A program made the translations under genes and the position numbers. Under the pieces are notes generated by a model. The model did not search any database. It saw only the letters and a list, made by a program, of their open reading frames with translations, and was not told where the DNA came from. A stretch of 64,000 nt of DNA. It comes from Cavenderia fasciculata. Its lineage: Eukaryota > Evosea > Eumycetozoa > Acytosteliales > Cavenderiaceae. This document shows positions 10,538 to 22,147 of the stretch, piece after piece. The stretch spans positions 1,054,001 through 1,118,000 of the forward strand of contig NW_004457639.1 in NCBI RefSeq assembly GCF_000203815.1. The letters run 5' to 3'. Position 1 is the stretch's first letter; every line of letters starts with the position of its first letter.

Positions 10538-11440
10538 TAACCAACTATCCTATCCTATCTTCTTTATATCTCTGCAAAGAAGATACTCTCTTTTAAGATT
10601 TATGATTAGATTTAAAAGAGAAGAGTTAGCTTGTAGAAATATATAAATAATAATAATAATAATAATCTTTAATAATATGATGTGAAGAAGAACAAGAGAG
10701 GAAGTCAACTTTCTCATCTATTCTTTGCACCACAATCTGGTGACGCAACGTCTTTTTAAATTTTTGTATAGCTTAAAAAACTGAGGAACCTTGGTGGGTG
10801 CACTTGGTTGATGAAGATAAGATAGGGAGTACTCTCTATTGAGCAACCAGGCTTTCGTTGCTACTATCTATACTATATCTCTCTTTCCTTTTCTTTGTAT
10901 TGAGAGATCATCTCAAAGAGTACTTTAATAACTATTGTTGTAGCTACCACAAACATCATCATCATCATCATCATCATCATGTGACAAAAAGAGAGAGAGT
11001 GAGATAGAGAATATAAGATATCGATTAAGTTTTAATCTATATATAATATGTAACAGTTGAAATTATTATTATACTGTCTAACTTTTAGTCCAAAACAACA
11101 TGAGACAACGACGACGACAACAACAAATGCGATAGCAAACAGGGATTGGTTGAAAATGAGTACTTTAACATTTTCAAGTAAAAATGTAAATTGTGTATGC
11201 AAAGGACGGACGATTCTGTAATTTCGAAATTACAAATTCTCTTAACCCTATATTCTATTATTTCTATTATTACTGTTGTTGTTGTTGTGTTCACTCTACT
11301 CTATAGAAGAAAAAGAAAAGAAAGAAAATTAAGATACATTTGTTTGTTTGTTTGTAAATAGATCTATTTATCAAGGTTGTTATTTTTTAGAATTTAGTAA
11401 TAATAGTAATAATAGTAATAATACATAACAACAAACAAAA
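10538..11440. promoter_or_regulatory. Divergent promoter region between RING gene and DDHD lipase gene
   Basis: About 900 bp with no coding signal separating genes transcribed away from each other. It contains a (CAT)n tract (10957-10981), a GAGAGAG run and a TTTG repeat just before the plus-strand start. No defined operator was recognised. Confidence 0.45.
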
Positions 11441-14048
11441 ATGATGGAGAATAATAATGATATAACATCATCAACAACAGCAGGAGTAGGTGATCCGACA
11501 CCAACAATAGAAGATAGTAATATTAAAACAAAGTCAGCTGACAGTAATGGTAACAGTACGACTACGACTACGACTACGAGTAATTTCATCGAATTAACTT
11601 CACTTAATAGTAATGGAGAAGCAATCTTGAAAAATAGTAATAATGAACAACAACAACAACAAGATAATGGACAACAAGAAGAAGAGGAAATAGTTGATCC
11701 ATTACAAATCGAAAAAGAGATGGAATCAACTCCTACAACAACTTCACCATTATCAATGTCTACTCCTCCAAAAGATGATTATTTATTAAAAGACAATAAT
11801 AATAATACAATTAATAATAATACTGTTACATCATCAACACAACCAATAGAAATTAGAAATAATAACGATAATAATAATAATTTTAATAATCGATTTCCAG
11901 AAGTAGAGATTGATGAAACAAGTGAAATTAATAATGTACAAGGATTGTTGAATCAAATGCCACAAGATCCATATCTTACAAGTGACTATGACATTGACCC
12001 AATATTAAAAGAACAGATTATGGAAGCTGACAGAGTACAAATGGAAAAAGAGTATAATGCAACACCTGTCATTGATCATCTTGTATTCATTGTTCATGGT
12101 ATGGGAAATCAAACCAATTCAGAAAGTAAAATATCAGTCTTGGAACAAAATGGTAATAACTCTAAATTAAAATCAATATTAAACATAGAGATAATGAAAC
12201 TAATTACTTTACTTTTATTTAGTTGACTTGTTAAAAAAGAATTTTAATTTATCACAACAAAAAGGATCAACTCAACAATTAAATGTAGAGTTTAGAATCA
12301 TTGAATGGCATTCAAAAATTAGAAAAGGAACGTTGGATGAAGACTTGGACAAGATTAAACCAGACAAGGTCGAGAAACTAAGAGGATTTATCAACGAGAC
12401 GTTGTTTGATATCATGTTGTACATGACACCCGACTATCATCAAGAGATTCTTAAAGAGGTTAGTTCACAAATCAACCAAAACTACAAGATCTTTCTAGAC
12501 TATCATCCAAAGTTTAGAGGTTTGGTCTCGATATTTGCACATAGTTTGGGTAGTGTCATCATGTGGGATGTCTTGTCTCGTGGACTGTTGAAATTCAATG
12601 TCGAGAATGTATTTGCACTTGGCAGTCCATTGGGTCTGTTCCTACGACTGAATGGCTATGAATTGGGTAAACTCGATATGAAGAAACATCTACCCAACGT
12701 TTACAATTGGTATAATATCTTTTCATCAACTGATCCCGTGTCCTATCGAATTGAACCATTCCTCGATTTGAGATACCTCAAAATGAAACCACTCCCCATT
12801 CAAATGTTTCCAGAAATCATTGCACGTAAACTATCATCAACTTCACCACCATCTACCATTCCCATTGGTTCCTCTGCCAATTCGGCTAATGGTAGACCTG
12901 CCTCCCCTTCAAGTACACCACCATCATCCAATTGGTTTAGTGGTATGTTTAGTTGGAAATCAACTCCTACCACTCCAACCAATACTCCTCCTTCTCAAAC
13001 TAAAAATAATCACACTAATAATAATAGTAATAATAATAAGGTTGGTAATGATAATGGTGGTGAACCTCTTTTACCACAACCATCATCAACACCACCAAAA
13101 AATGATGTTGATAGTTTAAATAATAGTCCTTTATCAAAATCATTGGATGATAATATTAAACTCAAATCAGATAATAATCAAAGTAATAATAATACAACCG
13201 ATAATAATAGTAATCAAACAACTCTATTTGAAATGGAAATGAAACCAACCGAATCAACCGAATCAATCGAAAACCAACCAGAAATAATTAAAACAACAGA
13301 AGAAAATGCACAACCAGATATTTTAATCACTGATACCAATAATAGTAATAATTCAACCTATAATAATAATGAATCATTTAAAGAAAATGATGAAATGGAA
13401 ATGGATAAAGACAAGATTGGAGAATTGATAGAGAACCCTAAAATCAAACATATTAAATCACATCCATTGGAATTATCACCTCAATCAAATGGTAGCGAAT
13501 CACCATTGTATATACCTTTTGTTCCAATCAAGAAACCCCAACAAGATGAACAACAACAACAACAATATAATAATAATAATAATAATGTAAATAATGTAAA
13601 TAATAATAGTAATAATAATAATCAAAATAATGAAGAACAACCAAAACAACATTGGGTAATTGGAGAAAGAGAATTAAAAAGACATGATTTTGTATTGGAA
13701 GAGGGAGGTACTATTTGGAGATCTGGATTACCATCATACTTGGTATCAATCTTTTCACACATGTCGTATTGGGATAGTAAAGGAGTTGCCAATTTTTTGG
13801 TTCATAGTCTTGCTTTAAAGTTTCCTAAACTCGCCGAACTAAGTTACCAAAGAAAAAAGGATGTTGAAAAAGGATTTGGTTTCCTAGTCCAACAAAATAC
13901 CTTTCATCATCGAAACTCTATCATTAGTAATAATAATGGACATACCATGTCTGCTACAACTACAACTACTACTATGAATACCACTGCATCTATTATGAAT
14001 GGTAATAATAATAATTATTTTGATACTGATACAGATTATACTTTATAA
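11441..14048 (+). CDS. DDHD-domain phospholipase (PA-PLA1 family)
   Basis: Exons 11441-12152 and 12223-14048 join in phase (845 residues). The N terminus is asparagine/threonine-rich. A lipase core begins at HLVFIVHGMGNQ, the intron falls just after it, and the nucleophile elbow reads FAHSLGSVIMWD. The C-terminal DDHD block carries FALGSPLGLFLRLNG, NIFSSTDPVSYRIEP and RHDFVLEEGG...HMSYWDSKGVANF, matching the Asp, Asp and His positions of DDHD1/DDHD2 and yeast-to-plant relatives. Two Asn/Gln-rich insertions split the DDHD domain. Family members hydrolyse phosphatidic acid or other glycerolipids at ER/Golgi membranes. The first residue of the usual GHSLG motif is Ala here, a conservative change that need not abolish activity. 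Confidence 0.88.
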
Positions 14049-14442
14049 AAAAAATAAATTAATTTCAATCAATCAATCAATTTCAAAGCAAAGCAAAAGA
14101 ATGATTGTTTGTTTGTGTCGTCATCATCACGGTTATATAGTACTTACCAAATGAGGAGATAGTAGCATCATCAAATAATGGGTCACAACGGGTCAAAGTG
14201 TCGGTCAAAGCACATTGTCTCTGGTTCGTTGCAAGATTTTTTCAAAAGAAAACAAAGGTCACAGATATTTTGAAATATCTCCCAATTTGATGATTTAAGA
14301 AGAGGTTTGATTATTTCTGTTCTTTCATCATCAAGGCCAATCGACCAACCACCCACTACCCAAACCGTTTTACAATTCATTCATTTACTTTCGTTGTAGT
14401 TAGTTATAGCTCTTTCTTTATACACCATCATACAGATAAACA
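14049..14442. other. Intergenic, nothing recognised
   Basis: Downstream of the lipase gene and upstream of the Mpo1-like gene. AT-rich ends with a more balanced middle (14150-14360) that has no convincing conserved frame. Confidence 0.5.
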
Positions 14443-14859
14443 ATGTCACAAGATATCACCGTTTACAAATCATTTGAAGAATTCTACCCATTCTACTTAA
14501 AGGAACACTCAAATAGAACCAATAGGTAAATACTTACATACATACAAACAATAAACTAATATTTAAATAGTAGTAATATATATTAATAAACTCTTTACTT
14601 TCTTCTTTTTATTTATTAATTATTTAGACGTCTTCACTTTATTGGTACCTCTTTGGGAGTATTGTTCTTGATCTATTTCATCTTGACCAAGCAATACAGT
14701 ATGCTTCTTGTTCCATTCGTCTTTGGTTACGGTTTTGCCTGGGTCGGTCATTTCTTCTTCCAAAAGAACAGACCAGCCACATTCAAGTATCCAGGTATGT
14801 CTCTCCGTGGTGACTTTACCCTTTGGTCTCAAATCTTGTCTGGTAAGATCAAATTCTAA
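14443..14859 (+). CDS. Mpo1-like (DUF962) small membrane protein
   Basis: Exons 14443-14525 and 14628-14859 join in phase to give 104 residues, the full usual length of the short family form. Residues 6-30 read FEEFYPFYLKEHSNRTNRRLHFIGTS, then two hydrophobic segments, and WVGHFFFQKNRPATFKYP near the C terminus. The conserved H(F)IGT, GHFFF and RPATF blocks are typical of DUF962/Mpo1-like proteins. Yeast Mpo1 is an ER Fe(II)-dependent dioxygenase that alpha-oxidises 2-hydroxy fatty acids; several of the family's histidines are present here, but activity of the short form is inferred only. Confidence 0.88.
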
Positions 14860-15365
14860 ATGAATAGAAGTAGATCATTGCCATTGCCCATTAGTAGCAC
14901 TCCCGTCCATTCACATACATAGTTAATCAATGAACAGAAAGAAGACATTACTTAGTTGTTTGTCTTGTCTGTTTTATATAAATATATATAAAGTACGCAA
15001 ATGTTGTCTTTTATCATAGTATCAATCATCTATCACATAATAAACAACCTATTTAATTTAAATTAAAAAAAAATCTTTCTTGATTCAAAGCACCACAACA
15101 ATTGTGGGTTGAAGCTTATTTCTTTGTATCAATTCATTATTCTTTCATTCTATCTATCTATCTATCTGCAACATAGAATGATGATTATTATCAACCAATC
15201 AACTTATCATCATCACCATTGTGATGATCAACATCAAGTATAAAAAGAAGAATGGATCATAACAACAAACAAACAAAATAATATTATCTCTTCTTCTTCT
15301 TCTTCTTCTTCTTTTAATTAATTAAATAAAATAATAATAATAATAATATAATATATTAATCATAA
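14860..15365. other. Intergenic, simple repeats
   Basis: Holds a CTAT repeat (15161-15176) and a (CTT)n tract (15288-15313) shortly upstream of the next start. No gene seen. Confidence 0.5.
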
Positions 15366-16356
15366 ATGGAAATCAATAGATATTTAAACTTATTTATATT
15401 ATTGGGTGCTATGATGATTGCTAGCACAAGTTGCGAGTACCTTCAAATTAATTATTACCCAGAGTCGACATGTACAACTCAAACTATCGCACATGAATGG
15501 ATCCTTTTGGATCATTGCAACAATGGTATTGTGTATCGTCAAGAAGAATCTGTTGCCACGGATAACTCTTCTTCTATTGGTCTTCCAATTTCATCGTCAT
15601 CGTCATTATTGTCATCTTCATCGTCTTCAACTATCGTCAAACAATACATATGCCTTGATACAACAAAATGTGAAAAGAATTGTTTGGAACTAAACACTAT
15701 TACTCCAAACCGAGAATGTTTACTCACCGTTGCAACCAAAGAGAATATTTCCTATGAAATTGTTGTCAATGAAAATAGAACCTATGACAATGAATTTGGT
15801 AATTGTTGGTCATTTGATTATCAAACGTATGTTTTATACATTTAATAATATAATAATTATTATAATCAATTTTTAATAATATATTTATATTCTAACCATT
15901 CTTTTCTTTTCTTTTTTTTGTTTTGTTTTCTTTCTTTTTAGTAATTGTACAAACCAAATAATTCATATGACAGAATATAGAAATAATATAGTATCAAAAG
16001 GATACAAGATTAATTGTACCAATGAAAATTACTATTATTATAGTTGTCTTGATATCGATTGTACAATGACTACACGTGCCTCTGTTTATCCACTCAAAAA
16101 GTGTTTGGTCAATTCTAATAAGCTTCTCTCAACCTACATGTCATACATTCCAAAAAACACAACTACACCAGTTCCATCCAGAACACCAAAACCATCGGTT
16201 TCTCCGTTCACCACCAATCAATTAACACTTGGCAGTAGCAATAATCCAAGTTCAACTTCTGAAAGTGACGCCATATCATTCCTACAACACTATTCAATAT
16301 TAATTAATATTATTGCCATCATCTTTGTTTCTTTACTAGTTTTCGTTCATTTTTAA
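15366..16356 (+). CDS. Secreted or cell-surface cysteine-rich protein, C-terminal anchor
   Basis: Exons 15366-15826 and 15942-16356 join in phase (291 residues). It starts with a signal peptide (YLNLFILLGAMMIASTSC), has about a dozen cysteines, several N-glycosylation sequons (NRT, NCT, NTT, NSS) and a serine run. A threonine/proline/serine-rich stalk precedes a C-terminal hydrophobic tail (INIIAIIFVSLLVFVHF) with no basic tail, which suits a GPI-anchor signal or a single membrane span. Its family was not recognised; dictyostelids have many lineage-specific surface proteins of this design. A role in adhesion or recognition would be a guess. Confidence 0.75.
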
Positions 16357-16778
16357 AAATAATAATAATAATTAATAATAATAATAGTGTCTATTTGTTT
16401 TTTAAAAGAAATATAATAATGTTAACATCAATAATAAATGATAGTGTGTGTTTAATTAATTTAAAAAAGATACAAACGAGATTGGGATTGGATTGGATTG
16501 GATTAGATTGGTTGACTACCTATCTATCTATCTATCGTCAATAAAAAAAGATATAGACCGATCTATATTTAATATCGACGTCGTATGTATATACATATAT
16601 GTCGAAATCTGATTAAATCCATCTTAATAGTGTTAACATGGAATTGTTTAAATATGACTAGTTATTCAACCAACAAACCATCAACAAATCAATTAACCAA
16701 ACCAACCAACCAACTAAACAAATACAATTAATATATTTATATAATTACCCAGCTTCTTCTTAATTCATCCATTTAAAA
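16357..16778. other. Intergenic, AT-rich with short repeats
   Basis: Contains GGATT and CTAT repeats and an AACCAACC-rich leader just before the next gene. No gene or RNA recognised. Confidence 0.45.
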
Positions 16779-17212
16779 ATGTTCAAATCATCAACTATCT
16801 TTGCTACCCTTGCCATCATTCTCTTTGCCTGTGCTGTTGCTCAAGCTGGAAGTAAGTCTTATCTTGTCTTATTTGACAAATCCAATAATAATTTGAATAT
16901 CCATTAACCCTTCTATCTCCTCTTCTCTCATCTCTTTATCTTTCTCTAGTTACTAGTATTGTTCAAGATGGAAAGAAACTTACAATCAATTACAGTCCAA
17001 TGACGATGATTTGGTTTGAGGAAGAGCTTCTTTTGGGTGGTGTCGATACCAACATTGCACCATACTGTATTGCCAAGTATGGTTGGTCTCCATTAGTTTG
17101 CAATTTACCATCAGTTCCAGCTTGTGATTCTATCCGTCTCTACGGTGCTACTGGGGCCGGTGGTTCAAACATTGATATGGTATCTCCATTCAACTGCACT
17201 GTTGTTTTATAA
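16779..17212 (+). CDS. Small secreted protein
   Basis: Exons 16779-16851 and 16950-17212 join in phase to 111 residues. The first exon is almost exactly the signal peptide (FATLAIILFACAVAQAG). The mature part has four to five cysteines (YCIAKYG, VCNLPSVPACDS, FNCTVVL) and no second membrane span, so it is predicted to be released. No known family was recognised. The leader upstream is unusually C/A-rich, as often seen in strongly transcribed dictyostelid genes (inference). Confidence 0.75.
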
Positions 17213-17540
17213 ATCACAACAATATAATGACATGATGATAAATCTGACCATTCGTTTTTCGTAAATAAATCAATCATCAATTATTATTATTATTATTATT
17301 ATTTACTTTAAGAGATATAGAGATAGTTGTCTAGATTTTGAGAATAGAGAGATGAAGGTGATGATCATCATGATGTCGTGTTGTTGAGAATGAATTTTCA
17401 GCCAATTTAATTTAATTTAATTTCGGAGTTCATGTCGATGATTTGTGGGTTATTACTCTATCTCCAAAGGTTGTCTGTTCTATTCTATTCACATTTATTA
17501 GTATCTACACATAACATATAGATAGAATAGAGAAAGAGAG
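17213..17540. other. Intergenic, nothing recognised
   Basis: ATT repeat at 17279-17302 after the secreted-protein stop; no coding frame. Confidence 0.45.
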
Positions 17541-18610
17541 ATGAAATCAACATTAAAGTTTATAGTGTTTATCATAGAGTTGATCATAGTAATGACTAGT
17601 TGGAGACTTTTCAAACTATTTAGTGATAGTAGCAAGACTGTTGAAAGGGATGGGAAGAAGGTGACCCTATCCTTTCAAGACAGAGTTCAAGATCAATTCA
17701 TCGAACTTGTATCTGACTTCTTTTATACTATCATGCTCATCATAACTGTATTTGTATTTCCATGGAGAGCAAAACAAACATTATTTGATTTAAAGATAAG
17801 GTAAATAATATTCTAGAGTTTTGATAAACAACTATAACTAATATATTTCTTTTGTTTAAACTATTTAGTGCATATGATGAATGGAAAGATATTATTGGTA
17901 CAGAATTCTATGAGGGAGGTACTGAATTTTGTAGTTTTATGGGTTTATTATTATTGAACTGGCCTGTTGTATTTAAAACTCTTTGGTATTTAAATACTGT
18001 ATGTTTTGTATTTGTTGACATTAAAGAGAATGATTATTTATTAAAAAATGATTGATTTAAATTTATTTAGGAACATGAAGATAAATCAACATGGGCACAA
18101 ATATTTTATAGAGAATTTGTTGAAAAGAATATAAAAAAGGATGATAAAGAATTGGATAAGGAAATATTAATTAATCCAACAACTACATCAACAACTACGA
18201 CTACAACTAGTGCAAATACAAAACAATCACCAAATACAACAAGAAAGACTAAAAGTGATGTTGAATGGAAATCAGATTTTAGAAGAGACTTGCAAAATAT
18301 TGGTTTTGAATTTGATTCAAATGGAGAGATTTCTAAATTCCCACCAACAGAAGTAATGGAAGAATATCAAAGATCAACTAGATTTAAAGATTTAATTTTA
18401 TCTGCTGGTAGTGGTAGTAGTAGTAGTAGTAGTGGAAGCGGAAGTGGTAACAAAGATGACATTCATATTAAAGATATTTCACAACACCAAGCTGAACAAC
18501 AACTTTTAAAAAAACAACAACAACAACAAATGGAAAAAGAAAAAGAAAAAGAAATTCAAATACAACCAAAACAAAAACATACATCTGTAAAAAAGAAAAA
18601 GAATAAATAG
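17541..18610 (+). CDS. Unrecognised membrane protein with charged C-terminal tail
   Basis: Three exons, 17541-17800, 17869-17998 and 18071-18610, join in phase (309 residues). Hydrophobic segments lie at residues ~6-24, ~55-75 and ~100-120 (FCSFMGLLLLNWPVVFKTLWYL). The last ~190 residues are soluble, with a threonine run, a DVEWKSDFRRDLQNIGFEF block, a Ser/Gly run and a Lys/Gln-rich end. The layout suggests an endomembrane protein with a cytosolic tail. No family could be named. Confidence 0.72.
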
Positions 18611-18678
18611 AAAAAAGTAAAGGTCTTACCTATTTATATCTCTTTATATTTATATTTTATATTTATTTATTTATATTT

Positions 18679-20385
18679 TTAGAATCTAATATATTCTTTA
18701 CCATTATAAATATTAATTACCATTGTTTTGGTTGGAATAGTAGTTTGAAGTTGATTGATGATTTTAGCTAGACTTTCTTCATTGTCACCTTGGAATGCAG
18801 AAAAATTAATGTCAAATCTACAAAGTGATCGATTGGTGTTGATAGAGTGACACAAACGATCGATACAGTGTTGGTTGGCAATAGGAGAGTAAAAGGAAAG
18901 AGAGTGTAATGTACAAGTTGCAATTGATTCAAAGAATCGTGTGTCCAAGCAATCGATACCACGCAATTCAAGATGTTTTAAAGTGTGATTTCGGACCAAC
19001 AACATTGCCAAGCAATCAACCAGTGCTTTACAATGTCTAAAGAATGGTGCCTGTGAATGATCCTTTGTACAGATATTGTTGATAGTCAAGTCGGTAATAG
19101 TAGTATTATTGGTTAAAAGGTTGACAAATAACTCCATTGTTGCCTGTGGGTCATAATCGGGTGTGTAGCGTGGGATTGGGAATTTATAACTACATGGGTT
19201 ATCACGCATCTTGTCTCTTCTAGTTTTACTAATTTCAAAACTATAGAAATGTGTTGGTAATTTGACATTTAGTTTCTTGAGCATACTTGTTGTTGTCGAT
19301 TGTGATTGACCAAGTGCTACATTCATGTCTTTAAGTTCAACATAGTCATCGACGATGAATAAGTTTTCGATAAAGTCTAATCCGAGAATAGACGCGTATG
19401 AAAAGTGACCTTCTCTAGAGAATGATATCACAACTTTTCGAGGTCTATACATCTCTAATATCTTTTTTTCCAATTCCATATCCCTTGCATCTTTGATAAA
19501 TATTGTATTTACTTTAATGGCCAACTGATTTGCATTTTCAATCTCCTCCAATAATGATGGTTGATCATTCACACCATCTTGACTAGAGCTGATCCATAAT
19601 GGATTATGAATAAAATGATATCTTTTAATATTACAATCTAATTTAATATTATTATTTTGATTATGATTATTACTATTGTTATTATTTTGATTATTATTGT
19701 TGAATAGAGAAATGATTAAAGGTTGATGAGTGATTAATTGTTTTAATGTACCAGTGACAGTAACATGAGAGAGATGTTTCATTTGATTGACCAATTGAGA
19801 CAAGTTGTTTGGTTCATCATTCATCATACCGGTATCACCAAACATTGCAAACTCTCCAACACATACTAAAAGACGAGAGATGTATTGTACGAGTACCAGT
19901 GATTGATAGGCAAAGTGATAGGGTCTTGCAACTCGGTAGTCGCTTCCTTGGGTCATACACAGACACACCTTTCGTGAGAGCATTATAGCAACCACCTCAT
20001 ACCAATGCTTACAAACAAAAGCCAAGTCGATTGCTTGTCGTCTATCATAATGCCATCCACCATCAATCACAAGTTCATATTGAAACTTTGTAATGATCAT
20101 TGATTGTAAATAGTTTGATAGAAGTGGTACTGATTGGTGCGGTTGTTGTTTGACAACTGGTACATATTCATAATTGGCATCATGCATATGATGAAGATGC
20201 TTCTTTGTACTTTTCCCTTGAACAACCTTTCTTCTTGATGATGATGATGAGGTGTGATGACATTGTGAGGTATGTTGTTGATGATTATGATGATGGTGAC
20301 GAGGAGGAGGAGATATAGTTGTTGGTCTAGATGAAGAATTTACTTGTTGTAGTTGTAGTTGTTGACTCATTAGAATTCTGAACAA
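18679..20385 (-). CDS. F-box-like protein with leucine-rich segments
   Basis: A single 568-codon frame. The first ~110 residues are Gln/His/Ser-rich. An F-box-like helix region follows (QAIDLAFVCKHWYEVVAIMLSRKVCLCM), then a long region with scattered leucine-rich units near the C terminus (ITDLTINNICT, LKHLELRGIDCLDTRFFESI, LHSLSFYSP, SLCRFDINFSAF). F-box proteins bind Skp1 in SCF ubiquitin ligases and recruit substrates through the C-terminal repeats. The design is like the tandem family further right but sequence similarity is low. Start may be the ATG at 20385 or the one five codons in; no splice site was needed. Confidence 0.7.
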   Translation of the reverse strand: MFRILMSQQLQLQQVNSSSRPTTISPPPRHHHHNHQQHTSQCHHTSSSSSRRKVVQGKSTKKHLHHMHDANYEYVPVVKQQPHQSVPLLSNYLQSMIITKFQYELVIDGGWHYDRRQAIDLAFVCKHWYEVVAIMLSRKVCLCMTQGSDYRVARPYHFAYQSLVLVQYISRLLVCVGEFAMFGDTGMMNDEPNNLSQLVNQMKHLSHVTVTGTLKQLITHQPLIISLFNNNNQNNNNSNNHNQNNNIKLDCNIKRYHFIHNPLWISSSQDGVNDQPSLLEEIENANQLAIKVNTIFIKDARDMELEKKILEMYRPRKVVISFSREGHFSYASILGLDFIENLFIVDDYVELKDMNVALGQSQSTTTSMLKKLNVKLPTHFYSFEISKTRRDKMRDNPCSYKFPIPRYTPDYDPQATMELFVNLLTNNTTITDLTINNICTKDHSQAPFFRHCKALVDCLAMLLVRNHTLKHLELRGIDCLDTRFFESIATCTLHSLSFYSPIANQHCIDRLCHSINTNRSLCRFDINFSAFQGDNEESLAKIINQLQTTIPTKTMVINIYNGKEYIRF

Positions 20386-20728
20386 TAAATAAATTCAACA
20401 CCCTCTTCTTTCTTAAACATTCTACTGAACGGTTAATACTTTTAAAAAATGTGTGGTAACTAATACCTGTTCCTTTGAAGAAGACTACATTAGACAGATC
20501 ACATCTTCTTTTTATATTCATGAAAAGTGAAGTGATGATTGATATATAACCGGTTGTCATTTTAATTAATAAAAGATTGGTAAAAAATAAAAAAGTAAAT
20601 TATTCAAATTAAAAATATTTTAAAAGCTATTTTGTTCATAGGGTGATAAAAATTTGTATCGCATTATTGAAAGTTGATAATATATTATTTATTTATTCTT
20701 TTTTTTTTTTACCAATCTTTTATTTTTT
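20386..20728. other. Intergenic, nothing recognised
   Basis: AT-rich spacer with a TTT run before the cysteine-rich relic. The frame at 20430-20560 looks like chance. Confidence 0.4.
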
Positions 20729-21415
20729 TTAGAGGACCACAGATAAAATAGCAAAAAAGATAAAGAACAATGATGATGATTCTATAATGGACGAAGAATT
20801 GGAACATGTGATAGAGATTTCACTGCCAGCAGTTTCTTCACATTGGGAGGGATAGCTTTGGTCTGGGCCAGAGCAAACGCCCTTTGCGCACATTTCAGAG
20901 GAGCACTTTGCAAAACAAGACTTGGAGCTCATAGTATTGACAACGTTGAGGTACTCGGCAGCACAATTATTTTCAATCAAACAATTGGCATAGGCAAGGG
21001 AAGCTGTTTTACATTCGGATATGGTTTCGTTGGTGGTTGCAAGCCTGTGACACACTTGCCTTGATTAGTACTCCCAGTGCATAGACATGTTTCTAGGGCA
21101 TTGCAATCATTGTCATCGGTACAGACGCTGTTGGATGGAGCGTCTGGGATTGGTGCACATATATTGTCTTTGGAGCAGTAGAGACCTTGTGAAATATCAC
21201 AAGCACTGATGTAACTACCACTATAGGTACAATTGGAGCCAGCTACTTGTTGGGAGAAGGGTTCCGCGCATATACTGGTAGTATCGTTGGCTCTAGTGCA
21301 AACTCGGCTGACACCACATTCATTACTATATTTGCAAATGTCACCAAGTTTCAGAGCAGTGGTACATGTTCCAAAGTTGCAGAATTGACCTGATTGGCAG
21401 TTATTTGCCCTTGAA
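20729..21415 (-). pseudogene. Truncated cysteine-rich GPI-type surface protein gene
   Basis: Minus-strand coding continues from ~21411 to the stop at 20729. It reads CNFGTCTTALKLGDICKYSNECG, many regularly spaced cysteines, then after a frame change near 21045 CKTASLAYANCLIENNC and a serine-rich, hydrophobic C-terminal tail (SSLFFIFFAILSVVL) fit for a GPI anchor. The signal peptide and start are missing because the sequence switches at ~21412 to a segment duplicated at 34.4 kb. One frameshift plus loss of the 5' end make it a pseudogene. Close spacing of cysteines suggests EGF-like or similar small disulfide modules; the family was not named. Confidence 0.7.
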
Positions 21416-21755
21416 GTTCAATTTGAAAGTATCTCAGACCGACTGACCGATTCTATTACTATGAGGCTATGAAAGAGACTGAGGGAAAGCACAGCTATAA
21501 AGAGGATTATGATACACCATTTCATTCATTCCTTCAACTCTCTTCAACTAATATTTAATACTCCTCTCCTCTGGTCCTCTGCCTAGTCCTAATGTCATCA
21601 AGTGCTATTCAACTCTCAACCAAGCTAGTTAGACCTTTGCTCTTGTCGTCCTCAGCTGTCTCTGTCAAGTCTATTCCTCCTCAAGTGGTTCTGCCGTCGA
21701 CTAAACTATCTAGTAGTCTTGTTTGTCCACCATTAACATCTCTGTTTCAAAACCA
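21412..21755 (+). repeat. Left copy of a direct segmental duplication
   Basis: From cttgaagttcaa onward the sequence matches 34441-34840 closely through the promoter (TATA-like tataaag at 21496-21502 versus tataaaag at 34524-34531), leader and first codons of the MSS(S/T)AIQ gene. Its left border falls inside a cysteine-rich gene. The two copies bracket the F-box tandem array in the same orientation. Confidence 0.88.
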
Positions 21756-22078
21756 ACTCCAGCAAATGAAATCTGGTCTGTTCTCTCAAACCATTGGTGC
21801 TCAACAACAGTTACCACCACGAGGATCAATGTCTTACTCTTCTTTAGCATTCAATAAAACCAATTCTAGAAACCAAAAGCAAAAGAAATCTCAAAAGCCC
21901 ATCACCAAGAAAGTAGCTTCCAATCAAACAAGAAAAACCAATGTAAATATTAATATCAGCTTGTATGTACATTCAAGTCATTTAATCCTATTTTAAATAA
22001 TATTTACTAATTCTATTGAAATAGTTTTGTTCTTGGAGTATTGTTGGTTGGTTTGATTTTAAAAAAATAAACAAATAA
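21592..22078 (+). CDS. Unrecognised Ser-rich protein with possible mitochondrial presequence (copy A)
   Basis: Exon 1 runs 21592-21942; a donor GTAAAT and an acceptor before 22025 allow a short second exon ending with TAA at 22078 (about 134 residues in total; the unspliced reading gives 134 as well). The N terminus SSAIQLSTKLVRPLLLSSSA lacks acidic residues and alternates basic, serine and leucine residues, as mitochondrial presequences do. The middle is Ser/Pro/Gln-rich and the end is basic (RNQKQKKSQKPITKK). A paralog lies at 34621. No domain was recognised. Confidence 0.55.
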
Positions 22079-22147
22079 ATAAATGTCGTATTCATTTATT
22101 GAATGTTGACTCTAGCATAAAAAATTGATGGCCATTAATTGGTTGGT

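Noticed and set aside
14183-14380. 65-codon minus-strand frame upstream of the Mpo1-like gene
   Set aside because: Lies in the promoter and leader of that gene, no recognisable similarity or intron partners.
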